A stretch of 64,000 nucleotides of DNA, taken from DASRIA01 sp963816975. Lineage in GTDB: Bacteria; Actinomycetota; Thermoleophilia; Solirubrobacterales; JBBDJG01. Made by a program: the position numbers and the translations under genes. Below are positions 50,842 to 58,845 of this stretch, piece by piece (the stretch's first letter is position 1; each line of letters opens with the position of its first letter). The DNA is taken from contig CAWFMD010000006.1 in NCBI GenBank assembly GCA_963816975.1, forward strand, positions 248,001 through 312,000, given 5' to 3'. Below the pieces are notes generated by a model, which was not told where the DNA came from, searched no databases, and saw only the letters and a list, made by a program, of their open reading frames with translations.

Positions 50842-52341
50842 ATGCGTCGGACACGCTCTACTTCATCGCTGGCGTTCCTGGTGGCGGCGCTCCTTGCCGC
50901 CGCTGCGCCGTGGCCGGCGGGCGCGGCCGCGGTGGCACCCCTGCCGATACCCGAGGGACCGCAGGCGAGCGAGTCGCCCGCGTTCATCGGAGCGCCGGCG
51001 CAGCCGCATCCGGTCTCGGCGAAGCTGGCGCCGCAGCACCCGTTCATGGCCGCCAACGGGCGCAGCAACATCCACGACGACGCCTACATGTCGGGCGCGT
51101 ACGCGTCCCCCGGCCCGCTGGGCCGGAGCATGGAGCGGCTCTCGACGTTCCAGAGTGCCGAGTGCGCGTCGGTGACGTTCGACCAGAATGGACGGATCGT
51201 GTCGATCTGCGTCGGGGTCGAGGGACCGCGCCTCGTGATGCTCGATCCGCACACCCTCGAGCTGCTCGCGGTACACCCGCTGCCCCCGCGCAGTCCGGGC
51301 GCCGCGAGCCCGTTCAACGACTTCTCCGGCGGCGGCTACTTCTACCTCGACCACCTCGACCGCGCCGTGATCCCCACCACGCACCGGCACATCTGGGTGG
51401 TGGGAGAGACGTCGGGCCCGCCGGGTCCCGGATTCCGGCTCGAGCGGGACTACGACCTGAGCGGCGTGACCGGCGTGGACGACAAGCTCCTGTCGGTGCT
51501 CCCGGACTGGTCGGGGACACTGTGGTTCGTCTCCCAGCGAGGCGTCGTCGGCACGATCGATCGAACTGCGGGCACGATCCGCACGCTCGACCTGGGGGAG
51601 CAGGTCACGAACTCGTTCTCGGTGGACGAGTCGGGCGGCGTCTACGTCGTCTCCGACGCGGCTCTCTACCGGTTCGACGCGGGCCCGAGCGGTGCGCCCG
51701 CCGTCACGTGGCGCGAGGTCTATCCGAACTCCGGCATCCACAAACCGGGCCAGTCCGGCCCGGGCTCCGGGACGACGCCCGACGTGATGGGCTCCGACTA
51801 CGTGTCGATCGCCGACAACGCGGACCCGATGAACGTAGTGGTCTACAAGCGCGCGAAGAAGGTGAAGGGCCTCCGGCTCGTCTGCGCCCAGCCCGTGTTC
51901 AAGCAGGGCGCGAGCGCCACCGACAACTCGCTGATCACAGCCGGTCGCTCGATCATCGTGGAGAACAACTACGGGTACTCGGGCCTGACGGCCACGACCA
52001 ACGGCGCCACCTCGGAGCCGGGGATCGAGCGTGTCGACGTCAAAGCGGACGGAAAGGGCTGCCGCACGATCTGGCGCAACGACGAGCGCGCCCCGTCGGT
52101 GGTGCCGAAGCTGTCGCTGGCGACGGGACTGGTGTATGCCTATACGAAGCCGCCCTCCGGCTCCGGCACCGACCCCTGGTACTTCACGGCGATCGACTTC
52201 CGCAGCGGCGAGGTGGTCTACAAGCGGCTGGCGGGCACGGGGCTCGGGTTCAACAACAACTGGGCGCCGGTCACGCTGGGGCCCGACGGCACCGCCTACG
52301 TGGGAGTCCTGGGCGGACTCGTGCTGCTGCGCGACCGGTAG
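50842..52341 (+). CDS. Secreted beta-propeller (quinoprotein-like) protein
   Basis: 499 residues from the ATG at 50842 with GGGGAGGG upstream. Signal peptide SLAFLVAALLAAAAPWPAGAAA. The mature part has propeller-like blocks ending in VTFDQNGRIVSICVGVEGPRLVMLDPHTLELL, GTLWFVSQRGVVGTIDRTAGTIRTLDLG, GGVYVVSDAALYRFDA and TAYVGVLGGLVLLRD. This resembles NHL/YncE or quinoprotein propellers without clear PQQ ligands. A strong terminator follows the stop. The 220 bases between this gene and the divergent 50621 gene show no clear RNA element. Confidence 0.75.
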   Translation: MRRTRSTSSLAFLVAALLAAAAPWPAGAAAVAPLPIPEGPQASESPAFIGAPAQPHPVSAKLAPQHPFMAANGRSNIHDDAYMSGAYASPGPLGRSMERLSTFQSAECASVTFDQNGRIVSICVGVEGPRLVMLDPHTLELLAVHPLPPRSPGAASPFNDFSGGGYFYLDHLDRAVIPTTHRHIWVVGETSGPPGPGFRLERDYDLSGVTGVDDKLLSVLPDWSGTLWFVSQRGVVGTIDRTAGTIRTLDLGEQVTNSFSVDESGGVYVVSDAALYRFDAGPSGAPAVTWREVYPNSGIHKPGQSGPGSGTTPDVMGSDYVSIADNADPMNVVVYKRAKKVKGLRLVCAQPVFKQGASATDNSLITAGRSIIVENNYGYSGLTATTNGATSEPGIERVDVKADGKGCRTIWRNDERAPSVVPKLSLATGLVYAYTKPPSGSGTDPWYFTAIDFRSGEVVYKRLAGTGLGFNNNWAPVTLGPDGTAYVGVLGGLVLLRDR

Positions 52342-52386
52342 GGCCCGGAGGCTTCCGGCCGCGATCCGGACTCTGGACGGCACAAC

Positions 52387-52415
52387 GAAAGAGGGGCCCG
52401 ATTAGGCCCCTTTTC
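52387..52415. terminator. Intrinsic (probably bidirectional) terminator
   Basis: GAAAGAGGGGCC, loop CGATTA, GGCCCCTTTTC: a 6-bp GC stem flanked by an A-tract and a T-tract, the best intrinsic terminator in the window. It lies 46 bases after the propeller gene and could also end minus-strand transcription from 52554. Confidence 0.8.
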
Positions 52416-52466
52416 GATTCTTGAAGTCTGGTCTGGATCTAGTGGCGGTAACCCATTGTGTCCCCC

Positions 52467-52491
52467 GTGGTCGTCGCTGCGTGACGACCAC
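52467..52491. repeat. Perfect 9-bp hairpin between convergent genes
   Basis: GTGGTCGTC (52467-52475), 7-base loop, GACGACCAC (52483-52491). Further on, CCCTCCGGGAGA occurs twice 18 bases apart. In this 212-base stretch I see no gene. Confidence 0.6.
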
Positions 52492-52553
52492 CAGACGGGC
52501 GAGCCGCGGGTTTTCTTCCCTCCGGGAGAATCTGCCCTCCGGGAGAGGTTCGA

Positions 52554-53117
52554 TCAGTTCCGCCCGGGCAGCACGAGCGGCGCGAGCATGCGCCTGATCA
52601 GCAGGCCGCCGTTGGCCCACAGCGCCGGCAGCCACATGGGAATCCCGGCGAAGTCCGGATGGGTGTAGTCGAACGCGCCGGTCGCCGAGACGCCGATCTC
52701 CCCCAGCGGGCCGAGCAGTGCCGCGATCAGCGCATAGGCCCAGTCCCCGGGCACGGACCGCAGCCGCAGGCGAATCACCACCAGCAGGGTCAGGCCGGCG
52801 AGCAGCCACGTGGCGCCGTCGCCGTCCCACACGGCCGTCGCCCCGTACAACCCCGCGAAGAGGACCAACTCCCCCACCCGACCTGGCGCCCTGAAGCGTG
52901 GCGGCGTTCCGGGCGCGGCCGCGCGCTCGATCAACGGGATCGCGAGGCCGGTCAAGAGGCCGGCCAGCCCGAACTCGAGCGGCACGAACCACGCCCACTC
53001 CCAGAAAGCCTCGTCCTCGTAGCGCAGGACGTCGCCCAGCAGGTGCAGCCCGTCGAGCAGCGTTCCCGTCACGGCTCCGATCGCGAAACAGGCTGCGATG
53101 CGCGCGGCGGACGGCAC
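52554..53117 (-). CDS. Integral membrane protein, possibly INSIG/DUF2878-like
   Basis: 187 residues: RIAACFAIGAVTGTLLDGLHLLGDVLRYED opens the first helix, followed by WEWAWFVPLEFGLAGLLTGLAIPLIE, VLFAGLYGATAVWDGDGAT, WLLAGLTLLVVIRLRL, AYALIAALLGPLGEIG and FAGIPMWLPALWANGGLLIRRML. The D-x-L-H and W-x-V-P-L-x-F-G pattern recalls bacterial INSIG-like proteins, and the MWLPALWANGG ending recalls DUF2878; both are weak. It is divergent from the spermidine-synthase-like gene. Confidence 0.6.
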   Translation of the reverse strand: MPSAARIAACFAIGAVTGTLLDGLHLLGDVLRYEDEAFWEWAWFVPLEFGLAGLLTGLAIPLIERAAAPGTPPRFRAPGRVGELVLFAGLYGATAVWDGDGATWLLAGLTLLVVIRLRLRSVPGDWAYALIAALLGPLGEIGVSATGAFDYTHPDFAGIPMWLPALWANGGLLIRRMLAPLVLPGRN

Positions 53118-53165
53118 GAAGCGCAGTATCGCGCGCTGGTGATTCCGCTAGGGTCCGCGCGGCCC

Positions 53166-54734
53166 TTGACCGACGATCAGGAAACCATCCCGCGGGGACC
53201 CACCGCCACCGGCGGTGACCTGCGGCCCCTGCCGTTTCCCGAGGTCTTCGCCTTTCTCGGCAGCGGCTCGCTGCTCGTGATCGAGCTGGTCGCGGGCCGG
53301 ATCATCGCGCCCAACGTGGGGGTGTCGCTGTACACGTGGACGTCGGTGATCGGCGTGGTGCTGGCGGGGCTGGCGCTGGGCAACTGGGTGGGCGGGCGGA
53401 TCGCCGACACCCGCCCGGGCCGCACGACCCTGTCGATGCTGTACCTCGGATCCGCGGCGGCGACCGCGCTGATCCTGCTCTTCGCCCGCGACTTGGACGC
53501 CTTCGCAGCGCCGAACTCCTGGGCGGCGATCATCCAGGTGCTGTGGGTGACCGCGTTGATGTTCTTCCTCCCGTCGGTGATGCTCGGCACGCCCACGCCG
53601 ATGATCGTGAAGCTCTCGCTGAGCTCGCTCGACTCGACCGGTCGCGTGGTCGGCCGGATCCAGGCGGCGGCGACCGCCGGATCCATCTTGGGAGTGTTCC
53701 TGACCGGGTTCGCGTTGATCTCCTGGTTCGGCACGCGCGCAATCGTGGCCGGCGTCGTCGTGCTGCTGCTGCTGCTCGCCGCGCTCAGTCATCCCTACCT
53801 GACCGACACCAGCCGGGTGGCGGCCGCGGTCCGGCGGCAGCCGGCGCTCGCGATCGTGCCCACGGTGGTGCTCGTCGCGGCGCTCGCGCTGGCGATGTCG
53901 GCCGAGAGCAAGTGCGTGAAGGAGAGCAACTACTTCTGCATCGACGTGGGCCCCGACCCGACCGGCCAGTTCAGGGAGCTGCACCTGGACCTGCTGATCC
54001 ACGGCATCGTCAACCCGCAGAACCCCGCGGAGTTGATCTACCCGTACGAGAAGCTCTACCAGCAGGTCACGGAGGCGAGTTTTCCCAAGGGCAAGGACAT
54101 CAGCTCGTTCCAGATCGGCGGCGGCACGTACTCGTTCCCGCGCTACCTCGCCGCGAACTACGACGCGCGCTCGGTGGTCGCCGAGATCGACCCCGCGGTC
54201 ACGGAGATCGCGCGCTCGCACCTGGGCCTGCGCGACTCGCCGGAGATCGAGATCCGGCACGCGGACGCCCGGCTGGAGCTGAACGAGCGCCCCGACGACG
54301 AGCGATTCGACCTCGTGCTGGGCGATGCGTTCAACGACATCGCGGTCCCGTACCACCTGACGACGAAGGAGTTCGACGAGAAGGTCGCAGACCACCTCTC
54401 GCCGCGCGGTCTGTACCTGGTCAACGTCGTCGACGGCAAGGACTACGACTTCCTGCGCTCGTTCGTCGACACGCTCACCAAGACGTTCGAGCACGTCGGG
54501 CTGATGACCGTTCCCGGCCAGGCGGTGCAGGGCGAGCGCGCCACTTTCGTGGTGGTGGCCGCGAAGCACGACCTGCCGCGCCTGGACACGATCGTGGGGC
54601 TCGACCGACTCCAGCCCTTCCTCCAGGAGAAGGATCCGGTCGAGCTGACCGACGATCACGTGCCGGTGGACCAGCTGCTCGCGCCGGTGTACGGCGAGAG
54701 CCTCTCCGAGCACAGCGACGCAGCCGGCGAGTAG
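53166..54734 (+). CDS. Fused membrane-transporter-like / spermidine-synthase-like protein
   Basis: 522 residues from the TTG at 53166, 11 bases after a TAGGGT -10-like box (GTG 53139 is possible). N-terminal half: seven or more helices (FLGSGSLLVIELVAGRIIAPNVG, YTWTSVIGVVLAGLALGNWVGGRIADTR, MFFLPSVMLGTPTPMIVKL). C-terminal half: spermidine-synthase Rossmann domain with FQIGGGTYSFPRYLAANY, VVAEIDPAVTEIARSHLGL, and RFDLVLGDAFNDIAVPYHLTT. The arrangement is that of the widespread fused MFS/spermidine synthase proteins. The polyamine-site Asp motif is GDAFND here. Real polyamine activity is unproven. Confidence 0.88.
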   Translation: MTDDQETIPRGPTATGGDLRPLPFPEVFAFLGSGSLLVIELVAGRIIAPNVGVSLYTWTSVIGVVLAGLALGNWVGGRIADTRPGRTTLSMLYLGSAAATALILLFARDLDAFAAPNSWAAIIQVLWVTALMFFLPSVMLGTPTPMIVKLSLSSLDSTGRVVGRIQAAATAGSILGVFLTGFALISWFGTRAIVAGVVVLLLLLAALSHPYLTDTSRVAAAVRRQPALAIVPTVVLVAALALAMSAESKCVKESNYFCIDVGPDPTGQFRELHLDLLIHGIVNPQNPAELIYPYEKLYQQVTEASFPKGKDISSFQIGGGTYSFPRYLAANYDARSVVAEIDPAVTEIARSHLGLRDSPEIEIRHADARLELNERPDDERFDLVLGDAFNDIAVPYHLTTKEFDEKVADHLSPRGLYLVNVVDGKDYDFLRSFVDTLTKTFEHVGLMTVPGQAVQGERATFVVVAAKHDLPRLDTIVGLDRLQPFLQEKDPVELTDDHVPVDQLLAPVYGESLSEHSDAAGE

Positions 54735-54795
54735 CCCGTCGCGCGGCGCCGCCGGGTACCATCGCCGCGCCTACCCGAAACGAGAGGAGACCGCG

Positions 54796-55083
54796 ATGGC
54801 GTTCGGCATCACCAACCGCTTCAAAGGTGGAACCAGCGACCAATACGACGCCGTGGTGGCGCGGGTGCACCCGCCCGCGAGCCTGCCCGAGGGTCAGTTC
54901 TTCCACGCGGCCGGTCCTGTCGACGACGGGTGGATCGTGGTCGCGATCTGGGACCAGCGGCAGAGCTGGGACAGGTTCCGCGACCAGACGCTGCTACCGA
55001 CGTTGCAGGAGCTGGGCGACCAGGGGTTTCCGTCGCCGCCCGAGGTGACGGAATTCGAGACCCACGCGGTCGTGCAGGTCTAG
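54796..55083 (+). CDS. Small hypothetical protein, ABM-like fold suspected
   Basis: 95 residues from an ATG with GAGAGGAGA just before it; TACCAT at 54757-54762 is a possible -10. FGITNRFKGGTSDQYDAVVARVHPP then FFHAAGPVDDGWIVVAIWDQRQSWDRFRDQTLLP and EFETHAVVQV fit the antibiotic-biosynthesis-monooxygenase-like ferredoxin fold; this group has no known activity. The TAG stop overlaps the last bases of a glyoxalase remnant on the other strand. Confidence 0.75.
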   Translation: MAFGITNRFKGGTSDQYDAVVARVHPPASLPEGQFFHAAGPVDDGWIVVAIWDQRQSWDRFRDQTLLPTLQELGDQGFPSPPEVTEFETHAVVQV

Positions 55084-55146
55084 GGCTTCGCCCCCAGCCC
55101 GCGCTTCTCGATCAGCTCGATGCGGTAGCCGTCCGGGTGCTGGATT
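55081..55146 (-). pseudogene. 3' fragment of a VOC/glyoxalase-like gene
   Basis: On the minus strand this stretch encodes IQHPDGYRIELIEKRGLGAK and a stop: the C-terminal metal-ligand strand of a glyoxalase-family protein, close to DPDGYRVELIEKS at the end of the intact gene at 55696-56076. Upstream of 55146 the similarity stops; sequence there belongs to the 5' region of the SnoaL-like gene. It is a decayed or truncated copy. Confidence 0.75.
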
Positions 55147-55227
55147 GAAGTAGCTGACGACGCGCGATGCCAAGGAGTGACCAGAAGTCCAGCGACGACT
55201 GGTCGTAGCCGTGATACTGGGCGGACG

Positions 55228-55686
55228 ATGTCGGACGAGAACATCGACCTCGTCAAGAAGCTCGTCCCTCCCGCGGGTATGGATTACACCGATCTGTTTG
55301 GCGACGAGGTGCTTTGGGCGGCCGCAAAAGACGCCGCCGAGCCAATTGTCGCACCCGACATCGAAGGCGCATTTATCGCCTGGGGCCAGCGATTGATGGA
55401 GTTCAAGGGACTCGACGGCATGCGGGACGCCTTCCTTCAATGGCTTGCCCCTTGGACGAGCTATTACGACGAAATCGAGGAGATCTTCGCGGTTGGCGAT
55501 GATCGCGTTGTCGTCCTCGGGCGCGAGCACGGATACCGTCTCGATACAGGAATCGAGGTGTCGGCGGAGAGCGCCGGTGTCTACCTCGTGCGCAACGGCA
55601 AGATCATCCGAGCCGAGTACTACGCAAAGCAAGCCGAAGCCCTTGAAGCGGTGCGCCTCGTAGGGCCACACCCGCGGCGCTCGTAA
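55228..55686 (+). CDS. SnoaL-like protein of foreign-looking composition
   Basis: 152 residues from the ATG at 55228. NTF2-like pattern: MEFKGLDGMRDAFLQWLAPWTSYYDEIEEIFAVGDDRVVVLGREHGYR and VYLVRNGKIIRAEYYAKQAEALEAV. Codon use is visibly lower in GC than its neighbours (GATTACACC, GCAAAA, ATTTATC). The gene lies between the glyoxalase fragment and the intact glyoxalase gene, suggesting a later insertion. Possible -10 GATACT ends 9-10 bases before the start. Confidence 0.75.
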   Translation: MSDENIDLVKKLVPPAGMDYTDLFGDEVLWAAAKDAAEPIVAPDIEGAFIAWGQRLMEFKGLDGMRDAFLQWLAPWTSYYDEIEEIFAVGDDRVVVLGREHGYRLDTGIEVSAESAGVYLVRNGKIIRAEYYAKQAEALEAVRLVGPHPRRS

Positions 55687-55695
55687 GATCCGCCG

Positions 55696-56076
55696 TCAGC
55701 TCTTCTCGATCAACTCAACCCTGTAGCCGTCCGGATCGCGCACGAAGCACAGGCGGGAGCCGCCTTCGCGCACCGTGTAGGGCGGCTTCTCCGGCTCGAT
55801 GCCCTGGTTCGCGAGCTGCGCGAGCGTGGAGTCGAGGTCGTCGGCCGTGATCGCGATGTGGCCGTAGGCCGTGCCCAGCTCGTAAGAATCGACGCCGTGG
55901 TTGTAGGTCAACTCGAGCCGCGGCATGTCGCCGTCGCCGGGGATGTTCATGAACACGTTGGTCGCCTCGTCGCGGATCGGCATACGTCGGACCTCCTCGA
56001 ACCCGAGCGCCTCGTAGAACGCCACGGACCGGTCGATGTCGGTGATCCGGTAGCAGGTGTGGATGAGATTCGACAT
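55696..56076 (-). CDS. Lactoylglutathione lyase / glyoxalase I-like VOC protein
   Basis: 126 residues from the ATG at 56076. SNLIHTCYRITDIDRSVAFYEALGFEEVRR opens with the first metal His; PRLELTYNHGVDSYELGTAYGHIAI gives Glu and the second His; DPDGYRVELIEKS the final Glu. This H/E/H/E set is that of glyoxalase I. The thiol cofactor in an actinobacterium would be mycothiol or another thiol rather than glutathione (inference). Confidence 0.85.
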   Translation of the reverse strand: MSNLIHTCYRITDIDRSVAFYEALGFEEVRRMPIRDEATNVFMNIPGDGDMPRLELTYNHGVDSYELGTAYGHIAITADDLDSTLAQLANQGIEPEKPPYTVREGGSRLCFVRDPDGYRVELIEKS

Positions 56077-56131
56077 GGCGAGAATCAAACTATTAACAGC
56101 ATCGGGGCGCCGATGCTCCATCATTGGGGTG

Positions 56132-56854
56132 ATGCTGCGCATCGGCCACAAGGGAGCGGACCTGATCGAGCCCGGAAACACGCTTGCGAGCTTCGACGCG
56201 GCGCTCGCCCATGGCGTCGACATGATCGAGCTGGACGTCCTCCCGGCGCGCCGGCCCTCCGGGCAACATGCCGGCAGTGAGGTCGGTCCGCTGGTCCTCG
56301 CCCACGACTATGGCGATGCGGCGGAGCGCGCGCCGCTCACGATCGAGGAGGGATTCGCTCACCTCGCGTCCGAGCGGTTCGCCGGCATCGAATTCATCAT
56401 CGACCTCAAGCTGCCCGGCTACGAGACCCGCGTGATCGATGCGCTGCGGGCGGCCGGGATCCGCGAGCGGTCACTGGTCTCCTCCACATACATGGAGAGC
56501 CTCGTGCGGCTGCGCGCCTATGACCGCGACCTGAAGGTCGGATGGTCCGTGCCGCGCGCGCGGCGCGACTACACCTCGTCGGTGCTGATGAAGGTCCCGG
56601 CGCTGGTGGTGCTGAGCGTGATGAAGCGCACCCTCCCGCGCCGGGCCGCGCGCGCCCTGCGCGAAGGGCGCTGCGACGCCGTGATGGCGCACTGGCGGCT
56701 CGTGTCCCCCGCGCTCGTGGCCGCGGTGGCCGGAGCGGGCGGCGGGCTCTACGTGTGGACGGTCGACCACGCGCCCCGCATCGGCGAGCTGAAGATGCTG
56801 GGCGTCACGGGTGTGATCACGAACGACCCGCGGCTGTTCGCGGCGCTGCCCTAG
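56132..56854 (+). CDS. Glycerophosphodiester phosphodiesterase (GDPD) family protein
   Basis: 240 residues from ATG 56132 (a GTG lies just before). GDPD motifs: RIGHKGADLIEPGNTLASFDAALAHGVDMIELDV with the HxG, N-T and E-x-D metal/catalytic residues, VLAHDYGD, and FIIDLKLPGYE; later HWRLVSPALVAAVAGAGGGLYVWTVD and VTGVITNDPRLF. It would cut glycerophosphodiesters to glycerol-3-phosphate and alcohol. Intracellular as written, no signal peptide. It converges with the GGDEF-like gene by 4 bases. Confidence 0.88.
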   Translation: MLRIGHKGADLIEPGNTLASFDAALAHGVDMIELDVLPARRPSGQHAGSEVGPLVLAHDYGDAAERAPLTIEEGFAHLASERFAGIEFIIDLKLPGYETRVIDALRAAGIRERSLVSSTYMESLVRLRAYDRDLKVGWSVPRARRDYTSSVLMKVPALVVLSVMKRTLPRRAARALREGRCDAVMAHWRLVSPALVAAVAGAGGGLYVWTVDHAPRIGELKMLGVTGVITNDPRLFAALP

Positions 56855-57978
56855 ACGGGTACGGCGTGCGACTCGGCCGCGTCGATCTGCCGTGAGATCA
56901 CGGGGCCGGCCCAGGTGGGCGGCTCGTCGAGCCCTACCGCAGCACGTGACACCAGGTCGGCGGGGCCGCGGTCGGCCTCGTGCCGGGCGGCCATCCCCAC
57001 CCGTGTGTGCAACTGCCGGCCCTCGAGCGAGCGCTCGAGCGCATGCGCAAGGGTCTCGACGGATCCGGGGGACGACTCCGGGCAGATCACGGCAAAGCGC
57101 GAAGCGGACAGGTGCGCCACGACGTCGGCGTCGCGCGACTGCTCGGTGATCGCCTCGCGGGCCGCGCCGACTCGCTTCTCGGCGATCGGCCGGCGGCCGC
57201 CCTCGGCAGTCGACTCCTCCAACTCCAGGAGCAGCAGGCCGAGCGGCCGGCGGTAGCGCTCGGAGCGGGCCCATTCCTGAGCCAGCAAGGTCTCGAACGC
57301 GACGACATTCATCTCGCCGTTGCCGGCGTCGACCCAGGCGTTTCGCGCCAGCCGCCGGCGGCCGCGCACCCACACCAGCCAAAGTCCCAGCGCGATCGCG
57401 CCCAGCGCCGCGAGCGCGGCCCACAGCGCGGGAGGAATTCTCTCGATCAGGTCCAGCACGGGCGCGACTCCGCGCACCCTGCGATCGGCGGCCGCCTTCG
57501 CCTCGGCGCGCCGGCGGGCCGCATCGGAACGGTCCGCGGCCCCGCTGTCGGCAGCGCCTGCGGCGCTCGTTCCGTTGCCGGCGCCGACGCTCGCTGCGCC
57601 GGTCGGCGCGGCCGGGGTCGCAGGCGCCGGGTCGCCGCCGGGCGGTGCCGAGGGCTGCGAGCCTGCGCCGCCGCCCGGAGTCTGCCCGGAGGGGGTGCTC
57701 TCGGTTCCACCGGGCAGAGTGGCGGCGCCCTGGCGGGGATTGAGCTGTGCGCCCTGCGGGCCGGCGCCACCGCTCAGCCCGCCGGCGTCGCCGGCATCGG
57801 CTTCGAGCGAGGCGCCCTGCTCGGGATCGACCTCGACCGAGATACCGGATTGGCCGATGTCATAGGCCGAGACGCCGCCGGAGGGTGAAACGCTGACGGA
57901 CTGCGCATGCGCGACCGGCCCGATCAGCAGTGCGATCAGGGCGGCGGGAGCGGCTGTTCGACGAAGCAGATTGGACAT
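56851..57978 (-). CDS. Membrane protein with degenerate GGDEF domain
   Basis: 375 residues from the ATG at 57978. Signal or anchor ALIALLIGPVAHA at the N-terminus, then a long Gly/Ala/Pro/Ser-rich extracytoplasmic linker (to ~150), a membrane helix (ALWAALAALGAIALGLWLVWVRG) and a cytoplasmic domain like a diguanylate cyclase core: FETLLAQEWARSERYRRPLGLLLLELE, REAITEQSRDADVVAHLSASRFAVICPES. The GGDEF signature is replaced by SASRF, so cyclase activity is not expected; it may be a receptor or signalling-dead relative. Four 12-bp repeats with AGAGAGG sit directly before the start. Confidence 0.75.
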   Translation of the reverse strand: MSNLLRRTAAPAALIALLIGPVAHAQSVSVSPSGGVSAYDIGQSGISVEVDPEQGASLEADAGDAGGLSGGAGPQGAQLNPRQGAATLPGGTESTPSGQTPGGGAGSQPSAPPGGDPAPATPAAPTGAASVGAGNGTSAAGAADSGAADRSDAARRRAEAKAAADRRVRGVAPVLDLIERIPPALWAALAALGAIALGLWLVWVRGRRRLARNAWVDAGNGEMNVVAFETLLAQEWARSERYRRPLGLLLLELEESTAEGGRRPIAEKRVGAAREAITEQSRDADVVAHLSASRFAVICPESSPGSVETLAHALERSLEGRQLHTRVGMAARHEADRGPADLVSRAAVGLDEPPTWAGPVISRQIDAAESHAVPV

Positions 57979-57985
57979 CTGGCGG

Positions 57986-58033
57986 CCTCTCTTCGGACCT
58001 CTCTTCGGGCCTCTCTTCGGGCCTCTCTTCGGC
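57986..58033 (-). repeat. Four tandem 12-bp repeats, each with a ribosome-binding-site-like core
   Basis: On the plus strand the unit is CCTCTCTTCGGG at 57986-57997, 57998-58009, 58010-58021 and 58022-58033, with variation only in the last base. On the minus strand each unit carries AGAGAGG, and the first ends 7 bases before the ATG at 57978, so four Shine-Dalgarno-like sites are lined up before one start. Confidence 0.9.
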
Positions 58034-58170
58034 CGTGGTGGGCCGGCGGGGTGCGTCTGCCAGCGATATCGGTACGTGAGGCGCGCTCCTTGACCTTTGC
58101 GGGGCCCTCCTCCACGCCTCTTTGCAGGCATGTTCACCCAACTCTCAGCTTGGGGCGTCAAACTGAGAAC

Positions 58171-58845
58171 GTGAAGATCCTCGTGGTGGACGACGAGCCC
58201 GCCGTCCGGGACTCGCTCGAGCGGGCGCTGCGGCTGGAGGGATACGAGATCGACCTGGCGGCAGACGGCGCGCAGGCGCTGGCCGAACTTGCGAGCGAGG
58301 ACACCGACGCCGTCGTGCTCGACGTGATGATGCCGCACGTCGACGGGCTCGAGGTGTGCCGGCGGATGCGGTCGATGGGCGATCGCACGCCGGTGCTGAT
58401 GCTGACCGCGCGCGACACGGTCTCGGACCGCGTCGCGGGCCTCGACGCCGGAGCGGACGACTATGTCGTGAAGCCCTTCGCGCTCGACGAGCTGCTCGCC
58501 CGGCTGCGCGCGCTGCTGCGCCGCTCCGGCGCCGGTGCGGCCGGTCAGGTTCTGCGCTACGCCGACCTCGAGCTCGATCCGGTGTCCCACCAGGTCAAGC
58601 GGGGCGAGCGCCCGATCGAGCTGACCCGCACCGAGTTCTCGCTGCTCGAGCTGTTCCTGCTCCATCCGAAGCAGGTCCTCACACGCCCGGTGATCTTCGA
58701 TCGCGTGTGGGGATACGACTTCGGGCCCGGGTCGAACTCTCTCGAGGTCTACGTGAGCTATCTGCGGCGCAAGACCGAGGCCGGGGATGAGCCACGCCTG
58801 CTGCACACGGTCCGCGGTGTCGGCTACGTGCTGCGCGAGGAATGA
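58171..58845 (+). CDS. OmpR/PhoB-family response regulator
   Basis: 224 residues from the GTG at 58171. Receiver domain: KILVVDDEPAVRDSLERAL (acidic pocket DD), phospho-acceptor Asp in AVVLDVMMPHVDG near residue 51, LMLTARD, and KPF. C-terminal winged helix: LTRTEFSLLELFLLHPKQVLTRPVIFDRVWGYDFGPGSNSLEVYVSYLRRKTE. MprA/PrrA-like organisation. Its stop overlaps the histidine kinase ATG (ATGA), so the two are translated together. Confidence 0.95.
   Translation: MKILVVDDEPAVRDSLERALRLEGYEIDLAADGAQALAELASEDTDAVVLDVMMPHVDGLEVCRRMRSMGDRTPVLMLTARDTVSDRVAGLDAGADDYVVKPFALDELLARLRALLRRSGAGAAGQVLRYADLELDPVSHQVKRGERPIELTRTEFSLLELFLLHPKQVLTRPVIFDRVWGYDFGPGSNSLEVYVSYLRRKTEAGDEPRLLHTVRGVGYVLREE

Noticed and set aside
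57986..58033. CRISPR-like array
   Set aside because: The 12-bp units touch each other with no spacers and there are no cas genes.
57979..58806. N-terminal extension of the degenerate-GGDEF protein with repeated RGPK
   Set aside because: Open in frame, but it would run through the promoter and most of the response-regulator gene; the ATG at 57978 has well placed ribosome-binding sites and begins a signal-anchor sequence.
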